A stretch of DNA of 64,000 bases from Cryptomeria japonica (lineage: Eukaryota > Streptophyta > Pinopsida > Cupressales > Cupressaceae): the NCBI RefSeq assembly GCF_030272615.1, contig NC_081415.1, positions 106,743,254-106,807,253 on the forward strand, written 5' to 3'. Below the pieces are notes generated by a model that was not told the origin of the DNA, ran no database searches, and was given only the letters and a program-made list of their open reading frames with translations. The translations under genes and the position numbers were made by a program. This document shows, piece after piece, positions 19,458 to 31,461 of this stretch (its first letter is position 1; each line of letters opens with the position of its first letter).

Positions 19458-20294
19458 CTTAAAAATAATTATTTTAATTATTTTAAGTTCCTGACACAAT
19501 TAATTTATTAATTGTGCCAATTTTTAATTCCTCCTTGATATTAATTAATTATAATTAATATTGTCACTATAGTCTATTGATTGATTTATTTAATAAATCA
19601 ATCCACTTTTATTCTTCTAAAAATCCTTAATATTAAGTCTCCTCAAATTCCTCCTCTTAACTAATTAATTCCAATTAATTAGTTAACCTAGGTGATTCCT
19701 ACAAATCACCTTTCTCCTAATCCATCATTAACCTAATGAACTCTTCTATAAACTCCCTACACTCACTTAGCATTATTCTTCTCATTTTTAATTCCCTCCA
19801 CTCATTCTCTCTCCTAGTCAAATCCTCCTACAAATATTATCTACCTTAATCCCACCTAATCATTCTTCTAATCCCTCTCCTAATAAGTTTCTAGTGGCTA
19901 ATCATCATGATTAGCTACAAAGTCAACTCCTTGTCCCTTCCATCCAACCACCATCCTTAAATGCTTTTTTCCTAGGTGAATGTGAGATTTTCAAAATCTC
20001 ACATTCCTCTAGGCATCTCATCCTCCAAGGAATTTTTAATTCCTCCTTATTCCTCCAATCCCCATGAACATCCCTTTTGAAGAATTAAAAAATTCTTCAT
20101 CTCTATCCCTCAAGGAATATCTTATTCCTTGTTCTTCCCTAGGCACATTGGGAAGTCTTCCCAATGAACCTTGAGGAGTGTGGAGACAAGAAATGTCTTT
20201 AAGGCATATCTCTTGGTCTCCACAATTGTCTTGTCACCTCCTCTTGGGCCTTGTGTGGTCTCACAAGGAATCTTGACCCTTCATCTTGGGTCAA
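19458..20294. repeat. Series of about fifteen perfect inverted repeats in the Tat-2 U3
   Basis: Consecutive perfect palindromic hairpins with unrelated arms lie at 19495-19516 (10 bp), 19538-19561 (10), 19579-19603 (12), 19626-19637 (6), 19657-19686 (14), 19690-19711 (8), 19897-19915 (9), 19978-20006 (14), 20028-20044 (7), 20078-20099 (9), 20111-20131 (9), 20147-20165 (9), 20249-20268 (7) and 20273-20294 (7). A longer-looped pair is at 20079...20224. Most recur in the 3' LTR with scattered changes. Such density is far beyond chance for AT-rich DNA. Confidence 0.9.
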
Positions 20295-20325
20295 TCCTAG
20301 CCCTCCATTTCTCCTCCTCTCTTCC

Positions 20326-20332
20326 TATAAAT
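20326..20332 (+). promoter_or_regulatory. TATA box of the Tat-2 5' LTR
   Basis: TATAAAT in a CT-rich context just after the last inverted repeat. The same site is at 51669-51675 in the 3' LTR. Confidence 0.7.
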
Positions 20333-20420
20333 TGAGGACTCCATCCCCTCATATCTCATCTCCAAGTTTAGTAAATCCATGTTGCTAGTTTGTGCCCAAG
20401 AAATCATCCTTATACCCTTA

Positions 20421-20425
20421 CCATG
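20421..20425. other. Target-site duplication CCATG, left copy (element E)
   Basis: CCATG precedes TGTTAGTG and is repeated at 36449-36453. The intact 3' LTR of Tat-2 has CCATG once at the equivalent spot. Confidence 0.95.
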
Positions 20426-21317
20426 TGTTAGTGAATAGATTTGTCCTTTCTTTTTTTAATGATCAATTTTGAACTCTGTCACTTTTTTTTAAGGACAAGT
20501 GTTTCACTAAATAGCTGGGTAGGTGTTGTATAAATCACTTTCCTCTGAACTCCCTATCTTAGTTTTTCAAGGAATGTTTTAAACTATTTAATTTGAATAG
20601 TAGCTTTTAACTTGAAAGCATGTAAGGCTGCCTACTTCATTCTTGGATTAGAGGCTGATATTTCACACATGTTTTCTAAAAAGAAGAAAGTAATTTTTCC
20701 TATCTTTTCAATATATGAGATGACAACAACTGAAACAAAGTTTAGTACACCATTTCCATAGGTTTAATAAAGAATGAACAGATTTAAGAAACTAAATCCA
20801 TCCTCAAACATGAATCTTCTCTAGAAGTAAACAAACACTCAAAGGAAGGAATATCAGAAGAATAATAATTTTCTATAATGGAAAGATCCTTACTATTATT
20901 TGATTAGATAAACATATACAAAGACATGTATCTACACAAATTCAAAACACATAGATTTTCCTTCTCCCAAGAACAGTATGATCATTCTATATATATATTC
21001 TTATGCAACAAAGGCAGAAAAATACATGTATAAACCATTTCCATTCCAGATTTAGCAGTCTGATTTTTCCTTCTTCAAAACAAAAAATACATAAAATAGA
21101 GGGAAAAACCAAAAATTGGTCACCAAATCTAACCCCTATACTATCTATTTTTCCTTAATTTATAGTTTTAGAACAGGGGAGGTCTCCCTGAAAAACTTGA
21201 CCTCCCCTGTAAATAGTTATGAAACCAACAAGAAGTATTTTGGGACAAATTTCCCGAAGTCTTTGCATAACCATGAGAAATTACAAGAATAAAGGGAAAC
21301 AGGCCTAAATCAATGCA

Positions 21318-24300
21318 TTATGCCACTTTTCCATCATCATCATCCTCTCCACTTTTGTAGGCATTGTGAGTGGTTGTAAGTTCTTGAACAATGGATTGGT
21401 TTGGAACTTTCATTGCATTGAGCTTCACCTTTGCCGCCTCCTTATTCCACCGGTGCTTCACCATCTTTTCAGAATGTTTCGACAGTTGATCATTTCCAAT
21501 GAAAGTCATAGACTCAAACCTAGCCACCCCAGTTATATCTTCCAGAGTGAAATTACCCTTGGCCTTGATCTTCTCCATGTTCACCTAGAAAGACCTGATT
21601 GCATCCTATGTGCTCAACCCGCAAATTCCCAACTGCTAGTCATGGTCAGGGTTAACCACATTGTTATCATTAACTATACTGCACTAGAGATCTTGGAGTT
21701 CATAAACAGAGGTCTTTGCATCGGTGATCATAGACTTGAAGGTAAGCACTTGCCACATTATGGTTTTCATCAGCACAAAAAGTTGACATTCATCTGCCAC
21801 CAGCTTGATTGAGTGTTCTGTCAAAAGCCCGGTAACTCCATACTCTTCTATTTTGGCAAACAAAGGCAAGACATTCTGCCATTTGTGCTCCTCCTTCTCC
21901 CACGGCACAATTTGATTTTGAACTTCAGCAATAAGGCCCTGTATTTCATCGCATAGCCTCTGGGAGTCGATGATGTACTTCTTGCCATCCTTGATTATTC
22001 CCTCAATCCATTTTTCCATAGCTTCAGCAATACTCTTGGCCCGTTGAACTTAGTTCATTAGCTTTTTATTTTTTGGCAAAGTTGGGTCAAAGTTCTCTGT
22101 AGCATGAGATATTGGGAGTGCCCCAAGGCAACCAATACTATCGATGAACTAGGCCAGAATGTTTATGTGTCGCTTGAGTTCCCTCTTTTCTCACCCATCC
22201 TTCTCTGACCTAGTGAGCATTTTCTTTGCTGATACTTGAAAGAAATGATTGTCTGTGTCTCTACTCATGTTTCCCAATTCCACCTTTGTGATCTCGAAAT
22301 CATCGGGACTAACCTCCTTGTTTTCATTCTTGGGTTTATATGAGGCGATTTTAACAACCCATTTTCTAGTTCCCTCATCATTGTCTAGGCGAGCTGCAGT
22401 TTTGAACCTTTTTGACTTTGGATTCTTCTCTATGTATTTAACGACCATTTCCTGAATTGGAATAGTCACGGGAAGAAAACTCCATTTTTTGTTCACCGAT
22501 GTGGTCAACCACTTAGGAGTTGCACTGGAACCAGTGGTTCCTTCGATCATCTTGGAAGGTGGCATCATAGCCATAGTCATCGTATGAGAATCTAGGGCAC
22601 TAGCAACATCACCATCCAAGTCTTCAATTTCAAATATCTAGGCATCGAGAATGGTATCTTTCACCCCTACATCCTTTGCCTGATCCATCTTTCTTTGAGC
22701 GGCACTTCGGGACCGAGTATGCCGAGGAGTACAAAAATCCAAAGCTAAATTAGACCTATGTCTAAGCTGGAGTGACTTGTTATCCTTACCTGCATGAATA
22801 GGCATAGAAGCCTTGTTAGAAAGACATTTTGGTGAAGGTAGAGGATCCTTATTACTTCTTGTAGAATTAGTCTTAATGCCTGATTTCATTGCTTTCTTAT
22901 TGGCCACCCATGTCGTGGTCCTTTCCAAAACTCCTTTGGTCCTTAATTGTATATCATCTTGCTCTTCCTCATCCCAGTTAATTGGAGGCATTTCAACTTC
23001 TGCACAGGCTAAGTACCCTAGTTTGAATAGCTCTAGATGATCCTCTTTGGGCCCCTTAGTATCCAACTTTATTTGTAATGAAACAACTTGTTCTAACACC
23101 AATCTCATGTTTCCTCTTTTGAATTCTTCAAGTTCATCTGTACAATCTTCCCAAAAATCCTCTAAGTGTGGCATGGGAAGGTATGGCATTAGAAAAAGAC
23201 TTCAGGAAAATCCTTTATTATCAAAACCTTTCCTTTCAGGATATAGGGAAAAATTGAAATTCCTGAGATTTGCTCCTATACTCAAAGCGTCAGACATTAA
23301 ACTACAGGACAACACGCCCAATTGGATGGGAAAATGACCTTCCCATTTGTCCCTGGGTTGTGCCTTTTTTATTACAGAGGTTAGTTGCATTCATATCTTT
23401 GCTAGAACAAAGCAATCTGAACAGAAGTGAAGGAGCTTGAAGGGCTCCTCTTCAAAGCCGCCTACCCGCATGTAACAAAAGCATGGAAACTAGATATAAA
23501 AACTACCAAACCTCTTTATCAAAATCTGTGCATCTTTGGAGATTCTTTTGGCTTTCATATTCTTCAATTCATGACACAAATTACCTAGAAAAGCATTGTG
23601 CACCCTTCTGAAATCCTGTAAAGCTTTATCCTTCTGTAGCATGGGATAGAACTCATATACGGGAACATCCTCCTTAGTGAGTTGTTTCGGTATTCCACCC
23701 AACTCCTTAACACAAGCTAAACAATACAAGAGATATGAAGACGTAAAGAAGTGTTGTTTGAACTGTTTAGCTAAACTCAGTTGTTCTCTCATTGAATCAG
23801 CAATCAATTCAGCCCAATCCAAACATTGCTTCCCTTCTAAAGCCAGCTGCATGTAGCAATAAATCCAGTTGTCAAAGCTATAAGCTTCAGCGGATCCTCT
23901 GGCTCAGTGCAACAAAAGCATTATATCATGAATGTGAGGCAACATGTGATTCTTATTAGGATTCTTGGGTAACCTGGAACCACCTCTTTGAGGAACCTTC
24001 AACCAGAATTTTTCTACATTGTTACGGTGCCCGGTTCTATCTGCATTGAACTTGGTGATTGATTGAGTAGGAGAAAAGTTGGAGAACTGGTAATCAGGTA
24101 TCTTGAAGACTAAGGAAATTACTTCACGATTTATGACAAGAAGGGTTCCACCATTGTCTCTTCTAATGGTTTCAGACACTGGGTTGTATCTAGCAATACA
24201 TTCCCGACTCAATTCTAGGCAAGGAATGGCTGGGGGAAAAGCTGCGGCTTCTACAAGACCGCTACTCAAAATCTCCATACCAAAAGACTTTTCAATTCCC

Positions 24301-24503
24301 TTGAACACCCTCTCTTTCAACACCTCAAGGTTTTCCCCTTTTAGGTCAATATTGCTAACTATGGGTTCAGTGGATGCCAAACTAAAAATGTTCCCAAACA
24401 AATGTAGTGTGGACTTCATAATTTTAAACAATAAGCCTAAATTGGTTACAGAAATACTTTTTGTAAGAGAGAAAATGCAAGTAAAAACCACTAGAGAGTA
24501 CAA
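21318..24503 (-). pseudogene. LTR-encoded long ORF, copy in the 3' LTR (function unknown)
   Basis: About 1,062 codons in one minus-strand frame, interrupted only by stops. I do not recognise the family. The N-terminal third contains CIARYNPVSETIRRDNGG, EVISLVFKIPDYQFSNFSPT, RLPKNPNKNHMLPHIHD and ELIADSMREQLSLAKQFK. The middle has MPHLEDFWEDCTDELEEF and KKWSFLPVTIPIQEMVVKYI. The C-terminus is Lys/Glu-rich, probably helical (KHSEKMVKHRWNKEAAKVK), and ends in an acidic tail SGEDDDDG. Stops include TGA near 23904, one near 23199 and one near 22191, the last two also in the other copy. GTGAGT-type donors hint at splicing. Being inside the LTR it is duplicated at both ends of the element. Confidence 0.75.
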
Positions 24504-24879
24504 GAAAAAGACTCACCTTCATAGATGAACAACTGGATGATGGCTAGCAGCAAACAAGTCTCTTATCCAGGAAAAACAAAGACACAGCAGCGAGGAACAA
24601 AGGCGGAGAACTTACAATCCTTCATACCTTATTAGTGAAGGAAATTATACAGAAACATTGAATGGAATAATTCCAATTTTTAGTCTGAGTGTGTTGAGTT
24701 TGTGGATTAGACATCGCACACATGCATTGAATGCATGGCAACGTTTGTGAAGTAACCGCTAGTTCTTGAAATGATTACTTACTTTGAAAAACCAAGGATT
24801 GACATCACTTAAGACATGGTTCTACCTCCTCATATTTGGCAATGAATGCACCATCAAATCATTAAAACCCATGGGACCC

Positions 24880-25250
24880 ACCAACTTTGAACACATATGA
24901 ACATCCTAAACAGACTTCATGGGTGTTCAAGTAGTTCAAGATGTACGCCGCACTCAAGGAGAATTTTGCCGAGAAAATAAATAATATCAAGCTGCTGACC
25001 ACTGGTGCTATATTGAACATGTTGAACATTTTTGAACCTCTTGAACTTAGTTCAATGAGTTCAAAACCCAGAGAGAAATAAAGTAACATATCATCGAACA
25101 AGAAACTTTTAGAGAGCCACTGCAAGACACTTAGAGAAAATATTAGTATGAAAAACCTCCCTGAACACCTAGGAACCTATGGAACCTAAATGAACTTGTT
25201 GAACCCAGTTCAAAATGGTTCAACGTGCTCACAAAGTTCAAACAATTATC
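24880..25250. repeat. GTTCAA/TTGAAC motif cluster in the element E U3 (3' LTR)
   Basis: About eighteen TTGAAC-, TGAAC- or GTTCAA-type half sites in two groups (24889-25070 and 25160-25240), often facing each other, such as TTGAACCCAGTTCAA. The other LTR repeats the pattern at 35935-36300. The position at the start of U3 fits transcription-factor sites. Confidence 0.75.
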
Positions 25251-25393
25251 TAAACTTGACTTTTATGATTGAAAAAGGATTTACAGATGTACTAAGGACT
25301 TGAACTGAGGTATCACAAGAAAGATAGGGACTCCAAGTGAAAATCTTAAAGGATGACTCTCTCTTATCATGAGGAATAAATGACACAGTAACA

Positions 25394-25547
25394 TTAGCTC
25401 TGACTAGGGATTGTATTTTACAAAGGAAAATGCAAAGAACTCTCAAACTCTGGTTTCGCATGACCAAAAACAAAAAGGGGAAAGGATAAGGTGACTCACA
25501 ACTACGAACACCTAAGCTACTATATACAAAACTCTCAATCATAGGAC
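25394..25547 (-). other. Short spacer between integrase and 3' LTR of element E
   Basis: Only 154 bp. I see no clean polypurine tract on the minus strand next to the LTR; the bases there read CTAGTCAGAGCTAA. Confidence 0.5.
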
Positions 25548-26800
25548 TTACAATTTGTAGAGCTTGAGATCTTCCCCATTGCAGGTATAGGGCATAATCA
25601 TTCCGTCGACGTAGCTGAGTCTGAAAGCATTTTGTCCCACCACTTCACAGATCTTGAAAGGGCCTTTCCACAATGAATCAAACTTGCCGTGAGCACCATT
25701 TGGCTCTTTCCTTTTATCCCATAACAGCACCTCATCTCCTATTAGGAAACCTCTTGGCCGAGCTCTCATGTCAAAAATCCTCTTCACTTGGCTCTGATGC
25801 TTCGAGATTCGATCCACCAGCAACTCCCTCTCCTCAACTTCGTTAGGTACATAATTCTTTTCTCTAAAGCATTCTAAAAGAAAGAATCTTCCACTACTGT
25901 CTACAACTTGGCTGTCAATAATTCTAGAGGTAAAGAAAGTTTTGCTCTGACCCCATACACAAGCTCAAAAGGTGCCATTCCAATGGCCCTCTTGGGCATG
26001 GTCCTATCTGCCCACAAAGCCTCATATACCTTCTTATGCCAATTTCGAGCACTTTCATCAACCAACTTTTTCATGATGACTATCAGGTTCTTGTTGCTAG
26101 ACTTTGCCAGTCCATTACCCTATGGAAAGTAATCAGAGGAATGTGAGAGGGTAATCTGATGCTCATAGCAGAACATAGTCAACTCCTCAGAAGAGAAATA
26201 TGATGTGTTATCCACAACAATCTTTTGGGGAACTCCAAAATGGACTAGGATGTAATCCTCGAGAAAACTACACACAACCTCTGAGTTTGCCTTCTTAGTG
26301 GGAATGGCTTCTACCCACTTGGTAAAGTAGTTAGTTGTTGTCAAAATGTACATATGACCAGCACTAGAATGAGGGTTTATTGGTCCTATGAAATCAATCC
26401 CCCACTACTTGAAAGGTTCATCCACTACCACGGGCCTTAAAGGGAGGGCCGCCAAATGTGGCTTCCCAAAAAAGAGTTGGCTTTTCTCACACTCTTTAAC
26501 ATAAATATATGCATCCCTAAACATGCCTGGCCAATAAAAAGAATTCCTCAAAATTTTAAAAGTAGTAATAGATGATGAGAAATGTCCCCCACAGGTTTCA
26601 CCATGGTAGATCTCCAAGAGTTTTTGTTGTTGAGGTTTATCTACACACCTTAAGTATGTTCCATCTAAACCTTTTTTGTACAAAACATCCCACCAAATTA
26701 CATACTTAGCCGCTTTTAACTTAAGATTCCTTTGCTCTTTCACTGACAAATGACTTGGGTAGCTACCATAAGTCAAATAATAGGCCACATCAGAGAACCA
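25548..26800 (-). pseudogene. Element E integrase, catalytic Glu lost
   Basis: The zinc domain region (HGETCGGHFSSSIT, then a degraded CEKSQLF) is at 26788-26405. The core has GIDFIGP, YILTTTNYFTKWVEAIP and VVDNTSYFSS with both Asp residues. It is then broken by TAG near 26118, and the motif continues GNGLAKSSNK where Lys stands for the catalytic Glu. The C-terminal domain (GDEVLLWDKRKEP, LWKGPFKICEV) is in another frame and ends at 25548. No chromodomain. Confidence 0.9.
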
Positions 26801-28300
26801 GGTATCCTACAATCCAACAAAAAGAGTTAATGGTAATTTGGCTTCTATTTCCACCTCATTTTCTGCTATCAACCTGCATAAGCCTTGTCCTTTGACTGTC
26901 TTCATAAGGCAAATATCTAAATCATATTCTTGAATTCTTGTTACCCAAGTTGCTCTCTTATTTAGTCCAACCTCTTGCTGAGTTAAAATGCTTTTCACTA
27001 TGGAATCTGGGAAAAAAACCAAAGAGTGGGAGTGCAAAATATAGTACCAAAACTGTTTCATAGCTTTAACTATGGCATAGGCATGTTTCTCCAAGAGTGA
27101 GTACTTAAGCTCATACTTCTTGAGCGAGATACTCATGAATGCTATAGGTGCTTTGGCCCCAGATTCATCCAACTATAATAGTATTCCAAACATCGTATGC
27201 TCTAACGCATAACAATACAAAATGAAGTCCTTTGTGAAATCTGGGTTAATGAGAGTAGGTGCATTTGCAACTGAAACCTTGATTTATTCGAAAGCTTCTT
27301 TGGCCTCTTCAATCCATTTGAAAGGGTGTTGTTCACTTAACAAGCTGATGATGTGTTTTGTGGTTTCTGCAAACTCCGGAATGAATCTCCTTAAGAAATT
27401 CACTTGACCAAAGAATGATCTTAGTCCAGTCTGGTTGGAAGGTAAACTGAGATGTTGAATTGCATTAACTCTCTCAGGATAGATCTTGACTCCTTCCTTT
27501 GAGACAATATGTCCAAGCAATTTGCCCTCCATGACACTGAAAACTGATTTCTTTGGGTTCAGGGAGATTTCATGCTCTCGACAATGCTGCAGAACTGCAC
27601 TTAGATCCCTAATATGGTTCTTCCTTTCTTTCAAAAATACCATGAGATCATCCAGGTAAACAACAATAATTCTATCTCAAAAATCCTTAAAAGAGGAATC
27701 CATAGCTCTTTGAAAGGTGGCTCTGACATTTATTAAACCAAAAGGAATACGGTTATATGCGAATGTTCCCCATGGAGTGATGAATGTCGTCTTGTTTTGT
27801 TCATGCTCTGCAACACTAATCTAATTGTAACCAAAAAAACCATCTAACATCGACATCATCTCTAACCTGGATACCGTCTGTAGAATGTGGTCCATATTGG
27901 GTAAAGCATAGTTGTCATTCAGGCTTGCTTGATTTAGATTACGAAAATCAACACAAATACGAATCTCCCCATTCTTCTTCCTTACGGGCATAATGTTGGC
28001 TACCCAGGTAGAATGATGAATTGGATATATGATTCTAGCCTTAAGCATTTTATCAACCTCTTTAAAAATTGCATCCCCCATTATGGGGTTGAAATTCCTC
28101 AATTTTTGCCTGAAAGGAGAGATGCCTGGCTGCAATGGAATCTGATGCTGAAAATGCCCCTCTCTAAACTCCTTCAGGTCATCGTAGGACCAAGCGAAGA
28201 CATCAATGTATTTTTTTAGTAGTGTGCCAAGTGCTCGCTTTTCCTCCGTAGAACAACACTTGCCAATTGTTACCTCTTTTGGGTTGGACTCATTACCCAA
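26801..28300 (-). pseudogene. Element E reverse transcriptase and gypsy-type RNase H
   Basis: RT starts near 28300 with the EKRALGTLLKKYIDVFAWSY lead-in. It shows PVRKKNGEIRICVDFRNLN, MSMLDGFFGYN and an intact YLDD box at 27647-27658 followed by LGHIVSKEGVKIYPERV. The gypsy RNase H follows (APIAFMSISLKKYELKYS, LEKHAYAIVKAMKQFWYYIL, RATWVTRIQEYDLDICL) down to about 26807. Stops near 27820, 27660 and 27180 interrupt one frame. RT is preceded, not followed, by the archaeal-type RNase H. Confidence 0.92.
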
Positions 28301-28302
28301 AT

Positions 28303-29160
28303 TTATTTTCTCGCAACTTCCTTTCCCATCATCCTTGGGAACTTTCTTGCTATGAATGCATCATCTTTGGTGAAAAACCTCTCCAGAGTCACTAGCCCCT
28401 TCGGAATTTTGTTGCCTTTGAGCTGAATAAAACTATTTGTAGGATCAATATCTAGGTCTGGACTAAACTCCTTGTAGGCATTTTTAGAACCTTCAAAATA
28501 TGATTGGGAGGATGACTGAACACATTCTAGGAAATCTTTGATCTGTGGATCGGCATCAAACACTTGCCAATGATTTACATTATCAGGGACACTAGGCCTA
28601 TAAACCATTTCAATCCTATATGAATTATCCTTAAAGTCTGGATGCGGTAATAGAAGTGAAGCTGAAACAGCCAATGAATCTGCCCTACTGTTTTGTTCCC
28701 TCGGAATGGCTTCAATCGAGAAAGCATCAAAGAATTCTAACTCATCCCAAACCCTATTGCTATAATGTCTCAATCTGTCATTCTTAACTATATAAACATT
28801 TCTCACCTATCTGACAATCAACTCTGCATCACCTTTAACTTTGAGCAATTTGATACCTTTACATCTACCCTCATTTAATCCTAATAATAATGCCGCATAC
28901 TCTACAGTATTATTAGTATTCTTAAAATCCAACTTGAAAGAAAATGAGAAAATATTACCAGTGGGTGATAGAAAAACTACGCCCGCTCCAGAGCCGGAGT
29001 TGGCACAGCTTCCATCAAATTCCATCTGCCACAACTCGCCAAGTTCATCAACAGCTTCTTCTGGTTCCCTTTCACCAAGTGCAAAAATGAGATAGTTTCC
29101 AAACTCGCATTCTTGAAACAAAATTTGGGCTTTGGGGTTGTCTGAAGGAAAAATAGTGTA
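28303..29160 (-). pseudogene. Element E archaeal-type RNase H located before RT
   Basis: The domain begins LWQMEFDGSCANSGSGAGV near 29025. It has NNTVEYAALLLGLN and VKGDAELIVR, then a stop at 28807, and resumes through VWDELEFFDAFSIEAIP and REQNSRADSLA near 28700. It directly follows the protease-end peptide ILFQECEFGNYLIFAL in a continuous stretch, so no insertion separates protease, aRH and RT. In Tat-1 and Tat-2 the same domain follows gRH. A frame change of one step occurs near 28300. Confidence 0.88.
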
Positions 29161-29943
29161 CTTTTTTGTAGGCTTAGGTTCAAGCTTGATTCTTTGTTTT
29201 CCAAGGGGAATAATGGCTTCAAACTAGTCCATTTTGATTTCACCTCCATGATCCTTGCAAAAATTTCTACTCAAAAGCATTCTGTAACTCGCAAGAATAT
29301 CAGCAACCAGGATAGTTAATCTTACTCTTTTATCAGGGCATGCTGCTAGCACTGCCTGGACGTATTTTACCTATCTAATAAGAGGAACATATTTCCCATC
29401 CATCGAAAAGCATCTCCCAAATGTTTTCGTGAGGGTCAAACCTAGAGACTTAGCCATGGGTGAAGGCATTATGTTGTTTGATGCTCTTGAATCTATTATG
29501 CAATTGCTAAGCTTGTGACCATTCAAGAGAAGGGATATGTAGAAAGGTTCAGGTTTCAAAATCTCAACCTCAAGCCCATTTTTAGCATCATGAAAAGCAC
29601 AGGGATCAACCAAGTTAGCTAATGAGCATAGGACAGATGAAGATTTTTCAGCAGCAGTTAAATCACTATTCTTCGCACATCCGTGTACTAGGGACTCCAA
29701 AGAAGAATCTCCCTTAACATATTTGACCAGTTTATCTAGTTCTTTTGGATTTAGTTTCAAATACTCAGTAGTAGGAAGTTGAACAGTAGAAGCTTTATAG
29801 AACTCAATGATGTCAAAGGAGGAGGAAGAGGAAGGGCTATTGTTTTCTTCACGATTCCTCTGCAAAATCCTAACTTCAGGGATCTTTGAAAGGCTATTAC
29901 TTGGGAGAACTTTACCTTTGAAATTGCTTCTAGAAGGATTCAC
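29161..29943 (-). pseudogene. Element E protease, active site changed
   Basis: Retropepsin-like domain with NGHKLSNCIIDSRASNNIM near 29470. The usual D-S/T-G triplet reads DSR, with Gly replaced by Arg. The downstream helix region IMPSPMAKSLGLTL is normal. Upstream is a Ser-rich and Leu-rich stretch typical of the gag-protease junction. A stop at 29371 ends the frame; the remaining protease part continues below. Confidence 0.85.
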
Positions 29944-30001
29944 AAAAGAAGAAGCCTGGGAAGTTCATTGATTCCTTATTAGAATCGCACATCTAGGACC
30001 T

Positions 30002-31270
30002 TCAAGGGTCCCCACTACCTTTTTCCAAATCTGACTCGTATTCGAGGTAGAATGTTCTAGAGTCGCCAGGTACCTCTTGAATTTTTTCTGCTTCAGTGAA
30101 CTCACCTAATTCATCTTTTGTGTTTTGCATCTGAACATGTCTTATCATATTGGGACAAGAACCCCCATCGTGATCTGTGGTAAGATGGAATGAACACATG
30201 ACACCTTTGTCAGGAGGTGCCTCTATTTATAATCTTTGTGGAATAGCAGGTAATTGCAAAGGTCATCCATAGTTATACTGATTTGGAGTTTTCCTGCTTA
30301 TATCCTGATAAGGTTGTGGATAAGAACTTCCAAGCTTAGGTATCTGCCTCTTCAGAGCAATCATATCATTGACAAGCTACTAAATAACTGGGTCAGTAGA
30401 AGAGGTAGATGCCTAAGGTTGGCCCTAAGGGGTTTGTACATATTTCCTCCATTTTTCGATTGTTATCAAATCATCTTCAAGCTGTATGGCTTCATTTTGT
30501 GCAGTCTCCAGATCAGCCAGCCTACTTCTTCTAAGGTGAAAACCCACAACAAGTGGCATGGAATTTATGAAGAAACATTGTTGATTATCCGTAGTTGGTC
30601 TTTTGGCTTAAGGAATTTTGTGGATAATCTTATTATACCTAGCTACATAGTCCCTCATTGGCTCATGAATTTCCTTTTTCATTTGTGTGAGTTGACCCAA
30701 TAGCAAATGTTCATCATCAGCACTTTTGAACCTTTTCTCAAAAGTGGTTTTCATCGTTTGCCAGTCAGTTATGGATCTTGCTTGCAGATGGCTAAACCAA
30801 TCTACTACCCCCTCAGTGAGAGTTTGGGCAAAAAGCCTAACGGCCACATCCTCATATTGGACTGCCAGAATTCTAGTAGCCACATTAAAAGAATTCAAGT
30901 GCTCTTCAATCGCGACTTTTCTGTCTCCATTATATTTAGGTAAAACATCCCTCGGCCCTTTTGGAAGTGGATTATGAGCTACGAGAGCAAGAGGTCCAAT
31001 AGCAGCACCCCATGGTTGGGCCATAATGAACATAGGATAAATGGTTACAAGGGGAGGGGCTTGAACTCCAGTAAGCGTTAGTGCTTGCCAAGGGTTTGAA
31101 GAAGAAGGTATAGGAGTAACTCTGACAAGAGAGGAAGGTCTACTCTTAGCCTTTCTTTTGGGAGTAAAGTTTGTGGCGAATGACAACACTTGCAATTCTT
31201 CAAAACAATTATCAACTATTCCTTCTATCCTTTGCGCTCCAGTATATGGACAATAATCTAGTGTTATCAC
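30002..31270 (-). pseudogene. Element E gag, broken
   Basis: The capsid-like domain near 30600-30980 reads VLPKYNGDRKVAIEEHLNSF, YEDVAVRLFAQTLTEGVVDW, TTFEKRFKSADDEHLLLGQL and MRDYVARYN. After stops near 30608 the frame resumes at 30199 with a short Cys/His stretch (CSFHLTTDHDGGSC) that may be a nucleocapsid zinc site. The true start is unclear; the frame is open from about 31270, roughly 195 bp after the primer site. Confidence 0.85.
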
Positions 31271-31442
31271 CCTTAGGGATCCTAAGCTCTTTCAAGCAAA
31301 TCTCAATCTCAATGGTTTTCATGAATTATAGAACTGTGTCTTTGACAAAATGAACTCTGTGAAATTTTGTGGATTATAGGCTCAATTTTGTTGTCTATGG
31401 CATACCAATCTATTGAATTCTTGGTTTTCTCTTTCTTTAACT

Positions 31443-31461
31443 CCCTAGCAGAGTTGCCAAA
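31443..31461 (-). other. Primer-binding site of element E
   Basis: On the minus strand TTTGGCAACTCTGCTAGGG lies four bases after the LTR end. It resembles the TGGCGACTC-type site I recall from Ogre-like elements; the tRNA is not verified. Confidence 0.65.

Larger units (their letters stand above)
19450..20425 (+). repeat. Tat-2 5' LTR, first part
   Basis: Matches the 3' LTR from 50794. It contains the U3 inverted-repeat series and the TATA box, and stops at CCATG where element E was inserted. The rest is at 36449-36744. Confidence 0.93.
20426..25393 (-). repeat. Element E 3' LTR (4,968 bp)
   Basis: On the minus strand it runs TGTTACTGTG to CACTAACA and pairs with 31466-36448. It holds U3 with GTTCAA motifs (about 24880-25250), a splice-donor-like site near 24519, a long reading frame (24503-21318) and an AT-rich 3' part (20426-21317) without genes. 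Confidence 0.92.

Noticed and set aside
25394-25480. Polypurine tract of element E at the AAAAAGGGGAAAGG run
   Set aside because: It is purine-rich on the plus strand, while the element is on the minus strand, and it is not adjacent to the LTR.
28303-29160. aRH before RT as a wholly new domain order
   Set aside because: I recall comparable polyproteins in other plant genomes, so novelty is not claimed; only the contrast with the two Tat elements is.
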